Source: Mangifera indica
Taxonomy: Eukaryota; Streptophyta; Magnoliopsida; Sapindales; Anacardiaceae
Assembly (NCBI RefSeq): GCF_011075055.1
Contig: NC_058149.1
Span: forward strand, 6,826,449-6,890,448
Length of the DNA stretch: 64,000 bases
Direction: 5' to 3'
Shown here piece after piece: positions 24,029-36,720 of this stretch. Position numbers and translations under genes: made by a program. Each line of letters starts with the position of its first letter. Positions within the stretch are counted from its first letter, which is position 1. Below the pieces are notes generated by a model. It saw only the letters and a program-made list of their open reading frames with translations, searched no databases and was not told the origin of the DNA.

Positions 24029-25228
24029 TGTTAGACCCCCATATATTTTGATTATGTCATAATTAAGTTTAAAGTTATTATTCAATGTTTATTGAGCTAA
24101 TTAAATCTATAGCGCAAAATTTCTATGATCGAAAAATAGGTGAAATACAAATGTTTAATTTTTCTAATATTGAACACCCATCATTATAAGTGGGACTCCC
24201 ATCCCCAATAGGACATTAATTCCTCTACTCATCCTATACCTGTCCTTAGAAGTCTAAAGCTCTCAAGAATTTTCACCAAATGAACAAGGTGCTCGTCCTT
24301 AATCAATGGACTCTCGTCCTATATTGGAAGATGATCATGTGATGTCTATCCCTTCTCCAATTCATTCAAAGGCATATTTGGGATGGTTAACAAAGTCAAC
24401 ATGGTGGGATATTCATCCTTCTGTCTATCCCTTACCCGTCTTTTCATATCTAAAGCTTTCTAGAATTTTAAGGTGCAAAAAAAGATGTCCATCTTAAAAT
24501 AAGGGACATCTATCCCTTAAGTGGCATATTTCAAGAATTCGACCATTGGACAACTATTTCAAGGCTGGCAAAGTTTAAATGTGTAAAAGGACACCTATTC
24601 TTCAATATATGACGCCCCATCTAGTCGTATCTTTAAGGCCAAAACATTATTTTCACAAGTCAACAACTACTAAAATGAATCTAACGGATCTTTCAAGTCT
24701 CAAAACTATATAAACAAGTTGGATTGAAGTTAAAAGGGTTAGAAAACATATCAAAAGCTTTTAAGAATCATCATCTTAATCTATAAGCTCTTAATCTTTC
24801 TCTAGAAACCAAAAACTCATATCTTTAATAGAAACACTTGTACACATTAGTAAAATCAGCCTATTAGAAGCATATTTTACTTGTAAATCTTTTTTCTAAT
24901 TACACTTGGGCAAAATATCATATCACTATTGTAAAAGGGTGCAATCTATATTCAACTAATGCAATCCAAAAGTAATTTGAGTGAAAAATTCAAACTGATT
25001 GCATGAATAAATGGACATAGGGTGCTTGAAACAAGAAGCTTTGAACCACTCTAAAAATCCTAAGCATTCTCTAAACTCTACTCTTTTACTTTATGCTTTG
25101 GTTGTTCATTTGATTATTGTTTGTGAAATTTTGAGTAAAAATCTCATTTGGTAAACTTGGTGTTTAACTTTTTGTTTATAATTCTATTCACCCCCTTCTA
25201 AGATTAATTTGCCATTAGAGGTTTTTCA
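24029..25228 (+). repeat. 5' LTR of the copia element
   Basis: Aligns with 31388-32574 over its whole length. Shared blocks include ttttgattatgtca, gaatccaatggatctttcaa-like text and attaatttgccattag. It starts TGTTAG and appears to end ...tttttca. The extra 12 bp before the primer site leave the exact 3' border uncertain. Confidence 0.85.
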
Positions 25229-25240
25229 ATTAGTATCAAT

Positions 25241-25251
25241 TGGTATCAGAG
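25241..25251 (+). other. Primer-binding site (tRNA-iMet type)
   Basis: tggtatcagag is the usual plant retrotransposon primer site complementary to initiator tRNA-Met. It lies just after the 5' LTR. Confidence 0.8.
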
Positions 25252-25307
25252 TTTGGACTCTAAGTTTATAAATTGTAACAAATTTTAGAGTTTAAGATCA
25301 TTTGATG

Positions 25308-26023
25308 ATGACAAACATCTTTACACCTGTTTTTAGTGAAGGATAATGCACTACTAGACTACCATTATTTTGTGGAGTAAATTACACTCAATGAAAGATT
25401 AGAATGAGATTACACATTAGATCAATAGATTATAAGTTATGGAAAATCATTGAACATGGTGACTGTGTACCTAGGAATCTCATAACTAATTAGTCTAAGG
25501 ATTAAATAAAATATAATGATGAAGATGAAAAATTGTTGAGTTTGAATACTAAAGCCATAAACATACAATTTTGTGTGTTAGACTTAACCAAATTTAATAG
25601 AGTTTATACTTATGAAACAACAAAAGAAGTTCAGACCATCCTTCAAACAACAAACGAAAGCACAAACCAAGTCAAATAGTCGAAAATCGAGCTTTTCTTT
25701 CGTAAATACAAGTTGTTTGAAATGAAGATAGAGAAAGCATGACGAACATGTATAAAGGATTTTCAAACTTGGTAAATGACTTGAAAGGTCTTGGAAAGAG
25801 ATTCAAAACCATAGAATTAGTAAAAAAGGTGTTAAGGTCATTATCAAAGACATGGAACATAAAGGTAATGATAATTGAGGAATCTAAAGACTTTACGGAG
25901 ATGCAAATGGATGAGCTCATAGGATGTCTCTTAACCTATGAAATGAAGAGAAAACCAAAGGAAGAGGAAGTAAAACCAAAAAGGGACATTTGTCATAGGC
26001 TAATTTTGGTAGGCACGACATGA
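25308..26023 (+). pseudogene. Copia gag remnant
   Basis: Starts with MTNIFTPVFSEG after the primer site, has in-frame stops, and continues as an open frame from 25739. That frame includes KVLRSLSKTWNIKVMIIEES and MDELIGCLLTYEMKRKP, typical of copia gag (UBN2-like) proteins. It is cut off near 26023. Confidence 0.75.
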
Positions 26024-27470
26024 GGTTGTTACAGCGTAGTAATTGGGTGCACCACAGAAGGAACATAGGTTCAGCATATCATTATGTGAATATCGATCTA
26101 AAATGCAATGGGAATATAGGTTCAAACCCATAACAATAGCATATAGGGTATGTGCTACACAACAATCTATACATGTAGTAAGGGAGCACACACACATAAG
26201 TAGTAGATAGGCCAGCCAAGGGGTTTGGTCCAGTCTAGGGCAAATAGATAACAGGCTTGCAATAGAGTGTTGAGGAGTCTAGCCCAACCATTTAGCAGCT
26301 AAGGCAAGGTCTAAGCTAGGAGGAGAGCCAACCCAATTTAGTATCCAAATATACCAGTAAATGGAAAACAATCCAGGTGTCAAAGAGCTAACTTGTAGGA
26401 CACCATAATAACAATACAGAGTTATGTAGTTAGGTGGGTAGCAGTCTACAAGAAATAAGAGCTATGTAGCCAGAGAGCAATAGTGATAGAGAAAAGTCAG
26501 GCCATACAGAGCCTTGTGCAGGAAAAGTTGAGCATGCATCTAAGGGGTAACAGTGTTAAAAAAAAGTAGCCATGTAGGAATGCATAGGTTATTGTGCAGA
26601 ATGGAGAAGACATACAGAAATGCATATGTAGTGGAGCGTCCATGTAGTGGTTGTGTAGTTGAGTTGTAACTATTATATATTTAAATTTAAAATATCACTG
26701 TATGCCTATATAAAGGTAGCCCACTATAAAAAGAAATCTTTAAGTAAGTATTCAAGGAATACAACTAATAATTCCCAAATATATTGCTTTGTCATATATC
26801 TTTATGTTGACTATTTTCGTGTGTTCTTAAATTGCTTCTACTATTCCATTATTAAATTTGTTTTTTCCAAGTTTGGGCGAATGTATTAGGGTTAAGGTTG
26901 ACTTAGCGTAAGGTGTTGCTAAGTGTCATATGGGTCAACAACAGGATTGTTTGGCTTGTGATAAGTGGTATCAGAGTTACATTTGTCGAAAATGGAGTTC
27001 ATTTCTTCATTTGAGTAAGGTGTTTTTAGAGCCTATGTTCATAGGGAGTAGGGTTCATATCTTTTCCAGGTTCTAGTTTATTTAGAGCAGGTTTAAGGGA
27101 GTTTGCTTGTGGTGCCAAATTTTTCAAAGAAGAAGACCATGTGCATTTATGTGTTAATCTGAGGGGATTTTCACATTCCAATAGGAGTTTGTGTTATTCT
27201 AAGAGGCAACACATTTTCAGCATTTCTATTTTCATTCTAGCAGAAGGTTAATTGCGAGGTTCAATTATTGCAACAAGAAACATGTTAGGCACCAGTAAAG
27301 TAACCATGCACGTGAGTTAGAAGCAAGAGCATTGGGCTCAAAAAAGTGTGAAGTAGCAATAGGGCAGGACAAGGGAAACCATGGCAGACTTGAATGTAAG
27401 ACTTGCTCGGGTTGAGCTAGCAATAGGCGACTATTTTGATTAGTTCAGGGAAGTAACTAAAAGCACAAAA
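26024..27470 (+). mobile_element. Nested LTR-like fragment with its own primer-binding site
   Basis: The copia coding sequence is interrupted here. The piece includes a promoter-like cctatataaagg (about 26705) and ends with tggtatcagag (26966-26976), a second tRNA-Met-type primer site. About 500 bp of unreadable leader-like sequence follows before copia RT resumes. This is best read as LTR plus leader of another retrotransposon. Its outer borders are approximate. Confidence 0.55.
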
Positions 27471-27480
27471 AACTTTTTCG

Positions 27481-27690
27481 ATGAGTCCAGAGTTGTTGTT
27501 TAAAACAAAGTTAATCCTCAAAGGTACTTTCAATGAAACTTATGCACCCATAGCTAAATTAGAAGCAATTAGGATTTTACTTGCATATACATGTTATTTT
27601 GATTTCAAACTTTTTCAAATGAATGTTAAAAGTACATTTTTAAAAGGTTTTATTCAAAATGAGGCTTATGTTGAATAACCTATGAGTAAA
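27481..27690 (+). pseudogene. Copia reverse transcriptase fragment
   Basis: Frame reads FNETYAPIAKLEAIRILLAY, then FKLFQMNVKSTFLKGFIQNE. This is the N-terminal RT region, where the family has DVKSAFLNG. It stops at EAYVE and a deletion removes the catalytic YVDD region. Confidence 0.85.
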
Positions 27691-27714
27691 TGAGGCATTA
27701 CAATGAGGAATTTT

Positions 27715-28475
27715 GCTTAACCAAACCAAGTATGTCAAAGACCTTCTCAAAAGGTTTAACATGCAAGAAGCTAAGGGCTAACCCACTCCCTTGAATATTT
27801 CACTAAAATTAAATGTAGATAAGGGAGGTAAAAGTGCCAAAATCAAAGCATATAGAAACATGATAGATGTATTATTGTATTTAACCTCATCTAGACCTAA
27901 TATCATGTTTAGTGTATGCATATGTGTATGTTTTTAAGCTAATCTTAGGGAATCACATCAAAATGTCATGAAACAAATCTTAAAATACCAAAAGGAACCT
28001 AAATATTGGTTTATGGCACCTTAAAGTATCTTTGTTTAAATTATGAGCATTTTCAGATGTTGATTTTGGAAGATGTCAAATAGATAGGAAAAGCACAAGT
28101 GCTACTTACCAATTTTTAGGAAATATGTTTGTTTCATATATTTCAAATAAACAAAATTCGATGACAACATCTACTAAAAAAGCCAAATACGTTTTCATGG
28201 CTAGTTGTTGTATATAACTTTTATGAATGAAACAACTTTTAGATTTTGCATTTGAAATGAAAAATATTCCTATATTTTGTGACAATGTAAGTGTCATTCA
28301 ACTTTCCAAAAACCTTATTTTGCACTCTAGAACAAAAAATATAGATATTAGACATCATTTTTTGTGCGATCATATTAGTAAGGGTGATATTCAAATCAAA
28401 TTTATTAGTACTAAACATCAACTTGTTGATATTTTAACTAAACCTTTTGATAAGGAAAGATTTTGTTATATTTGA
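27715..28475 (+). pseudogene. Copia RT C-terminus and RNase H remnant
   Basis: Reads TKYVKDLLKRFNMQEAKG near 27727 and RNMIDVLLYLTSSRPNIMFS near 27855. The RNase H part from 28227 has PIFCDNVSVIQLSKNLILHS, RTKNIDIRHHFLCDHISKGD and HQLVDILTKPF. Order and motifs are those of copia RNase H. Stops and frame changes are present between blocks. Confidence 0.85.
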
Positions 28476-31387
28476 AGAGAGCTTGACATGATCAACGCAA
28501 GTCAAGTAAGCGCATAACTTTTAAGTTGTGATGAAATATGACTGAAATGACATTTGTGATAATACATTTGTTTGATTTTATTATGATTATTAGATATGAT
28601 GATGTTTTACAAGAGCTATGGAACTTGCTTATTTACATGAGTTAAGTAATTGGGTTGTGAAACTTAATATGTTTAAAAATGAGTATTTGTGATTTTGTGT
28701 TTGTTTATACATGTATATTTTAACATGTAGCTTATGATGTGTTTGGATGGTTTTGGTGGTTATTGATATGTCTTTGCACTTGTGTATTTATATATATACT
28801 CATGACATGAGTAAATACATATTTGTGTATATTGATATGGATTTGTATGATATTACATATTTATGACATTTAGTTGCATGTCATATATCATTTTGATGAT
28901 TCTGAATGTGTTGGCATTTTTGTATATAGGTATAAATGTTTGGGTTGCAATATGTGTTTATGATACATATGCTATACTATGCACTTTCATTAATATCCAA
29001 GTTTTGATGATTCAAGCACATGTTCAAAGTCATTTGAATAGTGGAACACATTAAAAATATCTTCAAGATGATCAAAATATCCTAGAATTATTTCTTGAGG
29101 TGTTTTGATTATAATTGCATATGTTTTGCACACAAATTTCTATAAAAATTGGATATCAATATTGGGACGCTTGTCCCACTTTGTGTAACAATTGTCCCAT
29201 CTGTTGTTTTTTAAAAAAACAAAAAGTAGGTAGGATGCCCGTCCCATATAAGGGAACTATTATCCTTCAAGTTATATAAAAGAAAACCCTAATTTTTATT
29301 CCACATTTTTCCGACCACCCTCAACTAAAGACCCCTTGTCCAAGGACCCTCATCCAAGGACTCCTGTCTCCTTATACTTTTCATCACCTAAAAAGCATTG
29401 TTCGACCACTGTCATCACCCCAAATCTACTCACTTTGCATTACCATTGACCCTAGCGTCTTTTTTGACCATTATTTCCTTCAATCGTCATATTTCTTTGA
29501 TGTTTTCGGTGTCAACTATCGCTAAACTCCATTTTTTTGATGACATCTTGCCTACATCATTATTTCACATAGCATCATCATCATCCCCTTTACATTTTGC
29601 ATGACATTTTGCCTTTCATTCACTTGGTCAAGATCTGATCGTCATTCATTATTGTTGTTGGTGTAAGCTTGTTGGGATATCCAAGTTTTGAATTGTTTTC
29701 AAGCTACTCTTATCCACCATGGCACCAAAAAGTTAGTCCCAAGGAAGCCACTAGACCAAATTTTGTGGAGCTATAATTTGAAATGCAATGTATCAGGATA
29801 TCATTCTTATGCTCAAAGGTTATGCATTCTTTTAGTTAAGGTTTTCAATGAACCAGTCTACAAGCTTTCAATTTTTGGGATGAAATATTTGAATTTATTT
29901 ATGTTCATAGGTGGACTAAATTGTTTAGACTCGACATTTAATATGTTGAATCATGGGTATATGAATATTATAGTAGCTTAAAATTAGCTAAAGAATCCTA
30001 GGGTGAACTCGTTGACTACATTTTAAAATTTCAGTTAAAGGGAAGGTATTTTAAAGTGAAATTAGAATATTTAACATCATAACTTGATTATGATTGTGAG
30101 GGTTTATTGAATATTCCTACTGATTTTGATGCTCAAATCACTTAGAAAACACTGGGCAGCGTTGAGAGATATAAGAAAAATGTTAAGTCAAGTGCATTGC
30201 AAAATCTTACCATGCGAATTATTTATTGCATGATAGCATATACCTTAAATGCACGAGATCAATCCAATGGTCAAGTGACAAAGATCTTGCATTATTGGAT
30301 TTGACCTTCCATGATCGTCAGATGGATACGACTCATTAGGTTATTGCCAAGATTAGTTCGATTAAAGATGTTGTGGGGAGAGTTATTGAATTTGGCACTA
30401 TTGTTATTGTGATTGCTAAGGGTCTTCGAATTCTCTTGGAAGAACATGATCAACCATATGTAAAAAGATTTTAGGGAGGGACTACATTGGTTTTGACACC
30501 CTCTCTCAGATGAACATGATCCACCACCTTCCTCAATGTGGATGGTAGCTTGCTTAGCCTTAGCCTGACCCACTTGTTTAACTGGATCCTCAACCTACTG
30601 TTTCTTAAGAAGATGAAACACACTCTTATCGTTTGGGTCATTTTTAGCTTATCTTTAGCCATAAACGGATGTGTCCTTACCAAGAGTTAGTTTCAGATAT
30701 TGAGTCCTCTACTTTTCAAGACCATATGCTCATGTTAATGAGCTTTATAAATAAATCACTACTTGGGTTGCTTCATGACGTGCATGGGTTACAAAGTGAT
30801 TTACATGAGGTTTGTATTGATAAGCAAGGTTATAATCATCGCCTCAATTCTATGAAATCTCTTCTTTAATAGCATATTAGTATTGAAAATGTTTTTGATA
30901 ATGCTATGCTATAATTCACATTATTAACATTATGGATATTATGGATTGGATTTGTTGTTGATAATGTTATTGAAGAGTTGGGTTGATTGATATTGGAAAT
31001 ACTTTTCTTTTGTTTGTAATTATGAGATTTTTAAAAAATAGATGAAACTCTATCGATTTTTTTTTTATTTATGACAAAAAGGGGAATAGATTGGTTAAGT
31101 TTAAGTTTTATAAAGCTTTTTTAAATGGTTAAGTAAAATGAATTGGAAATGATTTTTGAAATGGTTGATAAACTGAGTTTTTAAAGGTTAAGGTTAATTT
31201 TATTATATGATTAAATGATTATGAAAGATTGATCTTAGTTATGACAAACTAAGAACCAAATTACATTGTATTGCCTAAGTAAGGGAGAGTTTTTCAAGTG
31301 AGAGGGAACTCTAAATTCTTTTTGGAGTTTTTCAAACTCTTTAAACTATTTTTCAATACTTAAACTTAAGTTTTATCATAAGGAGAT
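28476..31387 (+). other. Post-pol region of the copia element, possible env-like ORF remnant
   Basis: Long sequence between RNase H and the 3' LTR with several short open frames (29688-29981, 30669-30869) and many stops. In the SIRE/Maximus lineage an extra reading frame lies at this place. I cannot align the fragments to it with certainty. Purine-rich aaggaga just before 31388 may be the polypurine tract. Confidence 0.4.
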
Positions 31388-32574
31388 TCTTAGATCCCTA
31401 AGTGTTTTGATTATGTCAAAACTAAATTTAAAGTTATTAATCAATGTTTATTAAGCTAATTAATCCATAGTATAAAATTCTTATGACTGAAATATGAGCA
31501 AAATGTAGATGTTTAGTTTTTCTAGTATGAGACACCTATCCCTATAAGTGGAACTCTAATCCCCAATGGCACACCAGTTCATTTACTTTTCTCATGCTCA
31601 TCTTTAGAAGTCTGGAGCTTTCGAGAATTTTTGCCAAATAAATAGAAACACCCATCCCATATTAGAAGATGACCATGTTATGTCTGTCCTTCTCTAATTC
31701 ATTCAAAAGAAAATTTTAGATGATCAACAAAGTCAACATGCTAAGACGCCTATCCCTTTGTATGTCCATTACTCGTCCTCTCATGTCTAAAGCTTTCTTG
31801 AATTTTAAGGTGCAAAAAAAGGATGTTTGTCTTGGAAAAAGGGACACTTATCCCTTGAGTGGTGTGTTTCAAGAATTCAAACACTGAACGACTATTTCAC
31901 GGCTGCCAATATGTAAGAGGATGCCTATTCTTCAATATAGGGCGTCTATTCTTCAATATAAGACACTCATCCAATCATATTTTCAAGGCCAAAATGTCAT
32001 TTTCACAAGTCAACAACTACTAAAATGAATCCAATGGATCTTTCAAGTCTCAAAGCTATATAAACAAGTTGGATTACAGTTAAAAGAGTTAGAAAACATC
32101 TCTAAAGCATTCAAGAATCATCATCTCAATCTCTAAGCTCTTTATCTCTCTCTAGAAACCAAAAACTTATATATTTAAGAGAAACACTTGTACAAATTAA
32201 GTAAAATTAGCTTCGTAGTAGCACATTCTACTTGCAAATCTTCCTTCTAATTACATTTGGGTAAAATCTCGTATCACTAATGTAAAAGGGTGCAATCTTA
32301 ATTCAACTAGTATAATCCAAAAGTGATTCGAATGGAAACTTTAAGTCAATTGCTTGAAGAAGTGAACGTAAGAGGCTTGAGACGAAAAACTCTAAACCAC
32401 TCTAAAAATCCTAAGCATTTTCTAAACTATACTCTTTCACTTTATGCTTTGGTTATTCATTTGTTTTTTGTTTGTGGAATTTTGAGTGAAAATCTCATTT
32501 GGTAAATTTGATATTTAATTTTTTTTTATAATTCTATTCACACCTTCTAGGATTAATTTGCCATTAGTTTTTTA
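31388..32574 (+). repeat. 3' LTR of the copia element
   Basis: Copy of 24029-25228 with scattered substitutions and small indels. The visible divergence from the 5' LTR shows that the insertion is old. It ends ...gttttttA directly before the target copy GCCTT. Confidence 0.85.
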
Positions 32575-32662
32575 GCCTTTGTTAGTGCTTTAGTATTCAT
32601 TTTCCCTATATTCATCCCTCACAATGGTAAAGTAATCATTTTCATAACCATATGCTAACATT

Positions 32663-33634
32663 TAGAGATGTCAATGGGTCGGGCCGGGCCTAAGGCCTAA
32701 ACAGTAATGGGCCTTCGGGTCGGGCCGACCCATTGAAATATAAAGGCCCAAAGCCCGACCCATAAAATAACGAGGTTTAATCGGGTTGGGTCGGGTCGGG
32801 CTTTAATCGGGTCGGCTCGACCCACTTAATCAATATTTTTAAAAAAAATTTAATTAAAATTTTTAAACACAAATTATTTTTTAATTATTAAAACCGATGA
32901 CAGTATCCTAAATATTTTATTTATAATTCCTCACTTGTGACAGAGAAATACTGTGGTTACATGATAAAAAATATTATAAATTGATAACATAGTACAAATA
33001 AATTAATTTATATACGGTATAAATTACAAAACATAAATAAAATATATCTATTATATAATATTTATCTACCCATCTTCTTTATCTAAATTTCTGAATTCAT
33101 CAAAGATAAAGAATTATTATTTGTGAATTTAGATATTTTATAATATTTTGTAATGATAAAATTAAAATAAAAATAAAATTATAAATATAAAGAATTATTA
33201 TTTACGAATTCAGATATTTTTCGAAAGAGAGTTAATGAGAAAAAATGAAATTGAAAATATAATGAAATAATTGAGATTGAGAGATTAAAAAATTTGTAAA
33301 TAAAAGTGAAAATGGAGAAAAATAGAATAGATTTATTTAAAAAAATAAATTAATTAAAAAATAAAGTAAAGGCCACTCTGCCAATTGCCTGGCAGAAACA
33401 GAAGCAGATTTCTGCTTCTGTTGCAAGGCATTTGCTTCTGCTGCCTTGCGACAGAAGTAGAAAAAAAATAAAAAATTTAATTTTATGAATAGTATCGGGC
33501 CGAGCTGGGCCAGCCCATGGGCCTAATATTAAAGCCCTAAGCTCGATCCGATAAGCCCATGGGCCTAGCACGATACTCTACAGTGCCGAGCCGGGCTTTA
33601 TTGTGCTAGAGGCCCGACCCAATTAACGTGTCTA
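32663..33634. mobile_element. hAT-type non-autonomous element, copy 2
   Basis: 972 bp, ends tagagatgtcaatgggtcgg and (reverse complement) tagacacgttaattgggtcg. Exact 8-bp target duplication CTAACATT (32655-32662 and 33635-33642). The same family as 22148-23137: both have cgggtcgggc ends, a tataaattgata-like core and a cggcccat...gggcctaatattaaag-type right part. Confidence 0.9.
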
Positions 33635-34191
33635 CTAACATTACAACTTTACATAAGCATTACTAACTTTATCTCCAAATTTCCCCAAATATACATGAGG
33701 TTATATCTTCTATAAACGAGGGTGTAATTATTATAATTACACAACCATGCATCTATCATACACAAGCATGCAACCTAAGCTAGCACACACAACCTTGTGT
33801 CTCATACCACACAGATGTGTCTCATTTCCTAAATTAACACCCCTATGTAACCTTATATAGACGTGTGTCATGTTCTGTGGATTTCAAAACTAAGTCTTCT
33901 TATGTTTTTTTTTTTTTTCCAACATTCCAAACACCAAAACCAACATCTGAATTATCTTGATATACTACCAAATCCCTACTCTATGTTTCTGCTTTATGGT
34001 ACTCAATATGACAATCCATAAGATATCAATTTGCATTACAACACATGTTCAATTTCCTCATCAATACGTATATAACATTAAAATTATTGATAGTCTTTTC
34101 AAGGCATGCAGAGTGTTTCAAGGCATGTATATAACATAATTCAAAAAGTAAAAAGACAAAAATAACCTTGAACATACCTATGAGTGTTACA

Positions 34192-35201
34192 ATGTATCTC
34201 TTTTATTTAATAACTTAGTTAATATAATTACCCCATCAAGTTTAGTTTTATTATTCAAGTATTACAATTAAAAATACTAAGTTTGCCCCTTAACAGTAAG
34301 AAGAAATAGATAGTCAGCTATAACATATTTGGTTTTTAAAACTAGATAGATATACTTATGTTTATATCTATAAATATTCATTAAATTTAAAAGAGGTAAA
34401 AAAATTCTAATATTTTAAATAATGGAATTTGAAACATAGTACAGGTTTTAGATAGGAACCGGAACTTAACCAAAATTTGTAAGGTCGGTCTGACTTTGTA
34501 GATTCTAGGTTCCAGGTTCTAGGATCTAATTTCAATTTTAGAAATCGTCGATTCTGATTCTGGGGTTGATTTTGATTTTGCAAATTTTCACAATGCATTC
34601 GGACCTACTCATCTTTTGTTTAGACAAAAATAATTATGTAGAACTTTCCACCTTTTTTGTATATATCTATTAAAAGAGAACTTAAGAAAGAACTTAAAAG
34701 ATTCATGTATGGAGAGTTTGTATGTGAAAATGTTCATAACATAAATGAAAATCTCACTTTTGTGTTGTTTTGTAATTGTCATATAAAGGCATAAGAGTTT
34801 TTTTTGTTTACTTTGGAATTATGGTTGTTACAAGCATTAGATATTTTAGGCCTTGGTATATAAACCAAGCTATGTCGTTGGAATTCTCTAGAATTCCATT
34901 ATCTAATTGTTTCTCTTCATTTTGCTCTATTTTGTTCTCTACTAGGTTTTATTGTTCATTGAGAAAACTCTTTGGTTGTCTTCGATCTAGTCTTGGTGTT
35001 GTATGATCAGCGATGTTTTATATTGAAACTATTTATTGTCTATATTGTTTAGATTAGAGTCATTCGATACTACAAGTTGTAATATTTGATAGATTATCTG
35101 AAAACACATCCTAAAATTTACGTACAATAGGAGTATTTTTCAAGCTTGGGACTAACTCATCAACTTTACTCACTATATATGTCAAATATCTTATACATCC
35201 T
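34192..35201. other. Unassigned AT-rich sequence with a ggaaccgg-type patch
   Basis: No gene is recognised. Around 34435-34600 there is a patch of gttccaggttctagg / gaaccggaac-type repeats like those near 19965-20000. Such patches occur in small DNA transposons, but no borders could be set. Confidence 0.35.
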
Positions 35202-36720
35202 TTACTCAACATTTTTTCTTGTCTTCACACTGCTGACCATGATACTCCACACATGGGCCTCACTAAAAGTGAACTTCTCCCCATTATCCAAATGAAATCG
35301 AACTTTTTTTTTCCTACTGTCAATCTTAACTCCATAATGACTCAGGAAGTCTATACCCAAAATAATATCAAAGTTGAACATGTCAAACACAATTAAGTCA
35401 ACGATCATCTCTCGGTTTCTTAAGAACATTGTCTTACCTAGCAATATCTGGTTACTCAATATTTTATCTCCATCAAGCATCTTAATGCTAATATTATCAA
35501 CAAGTTTAGGCTAGAGTCATAGCCTTTCAATTATTTTTCTAACAACAAAGTTATGAGTATCACTAAAATCTAGTCGAACATATAATGAACAAGAATGAAA
35601 AGATAATTGACCTATAATAGAAGTTGAACTAACCTTAACCTAAGTTTGGGTCATTGCATATACTCTCACCTGTCTTCCCCTGATACTCTATTTAATAGGG
35701 GCTAGTGTTGTTATTATGCATTCAAGGGCAAAATTTCTCAGCTGCTTGCATATGAAACAAACCTTTTGTCTTGCAACACACTTATCAACATTCTTAAACC
35801 CATACTTACTATAAGTAGAAAAGTCATCATGCCTCGGTTGCTCTTCTCTTTAGGGCCACTTATCATGCCTTGGCCTCTAACTCTTTCAACCTTTTCTGAA
35901 AATTTTTTGACTAGAAGTTCCTTTTGCCCTTATTATCTTGACTACTTTTTGAAACTGTCTGATCATACCTCGAAGCTAGGGCTACTGATCTGGGTTGTTC
36001 TCTTTTCTTTTTGATAATCCTTTATCTTATGACCTCTGATTTAAAGGTTTTGCTCAATCCCTTAGAATAAGATTTGGGAGGATTGTCTCTAGTCAACACA
36101 TCTTTTGTAACATTTGATCTTAGCCAATTGATAAAGATCTTCATTTTACCTTTATCATTATTGGCTACAATAAGGGTATATTGGGCAAATGCATTGAGTT
36201 TAGTAAAAAAAACTCCTTAATTGTCATGTGCTCTTGTCTCAGATTAAAGTACTCTTGTGTTCGAATATAAAAGATATCTGTTGACATATATTCCCTCTCA
36301 ATGACCTCTCTAAACTTAGGCCCATGACATCACATTGGTATGACAGGTATTACTTAATATTCATCACCAGATTTAGGCATTAGCCCTCAACAAGTAGTTG
36401 TCATACTAGACCTTCTCACAGTTTGTCATCTCAAAATGTCCCATAGCCTCCTTAATGGCCTCTTGCCACTCCTCAGTTTAAACTGATCCAATCCTTACAC
36501 CACCACAAAACTCTATGGGCTAATGTCTGCTAGCCAAACTGTAAATAGGATGGAGCTATCCTTTGCTACCACTTGCAATTACTGTCCTTTACTAGCCAAA
36601 TATATGGCATTATAGTCCATTCTAACGTCAGAATTTAGCCACGAAATCATGACAAAGACAATAAAGAAAACCTAAGTTAAGGACTTCCAGAACCATCCTT
36701 GGCCACCTATGTCACTACTG
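35202..36720 (-). mobile_element. Ty3/gypsy gag-protease remnant
   Basis: On the minus strand a zinc knuckle is readable near 35730-35770 (CFICKQLRNFALEC, with Asn where His is expected). It is followed by an intact-looking retropepsin stretch 35480-35202 (VFDMFNFDIILGIDFLSHYG, VKIDSRKKKVRF). Gag text precedes it (36000-36500). No RT or integrase is present on either side. The element is truncated and inactive. Confidence 0.8.

Larger units (their letters stand above)
24029..32574 (+). mobile_element. Complete but inactive 8.5-kb Ty1/copia element, possibly SIRE/Maximus-like
   Basis: Both LTRs are present (24029-25228 and 31388-32574, about 1.2 kb each), flanked by GCCTT (24024-24028 and 32575-32579). 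A tRNA-Met-type primer site follows the 5' LTR. Gag, reverse transcriptase and RNase H pieces follow in copia order. Then comes about 2.4 kb of further sequence with degenerate reading frames before the 3' LTR. Long LTRs and extra sequence after pol are typical of the SIRE/Maximus lineage, so that assignment is inference. Protease, integrase and part of RT are missing, and another LTR-like piece (about 26024-27470) interrupts it. Confidence 0.85.
21154..34191. mobile_element. Old gypsy-type LTR split by a tandem duplication and later insertions
   Basis: Sequence beginning tgtaacatctcatttc (21154) and ending gagtgttaca (34191) has the TGTAACA...TGTTACA ends common in plant gypsy LTRs. The LTR material is at 21154-22147, 23146-24028, 32580-32654 and 33643-34191. 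The gaps are two hAT-type elements and one copia element, each with its own target duplication. The gag-protease remnant at 35200-36500 (minus) could belong to it. The flanking 5-mers do not match, so treating it as one LTR is inference. Confidence 0.5.
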
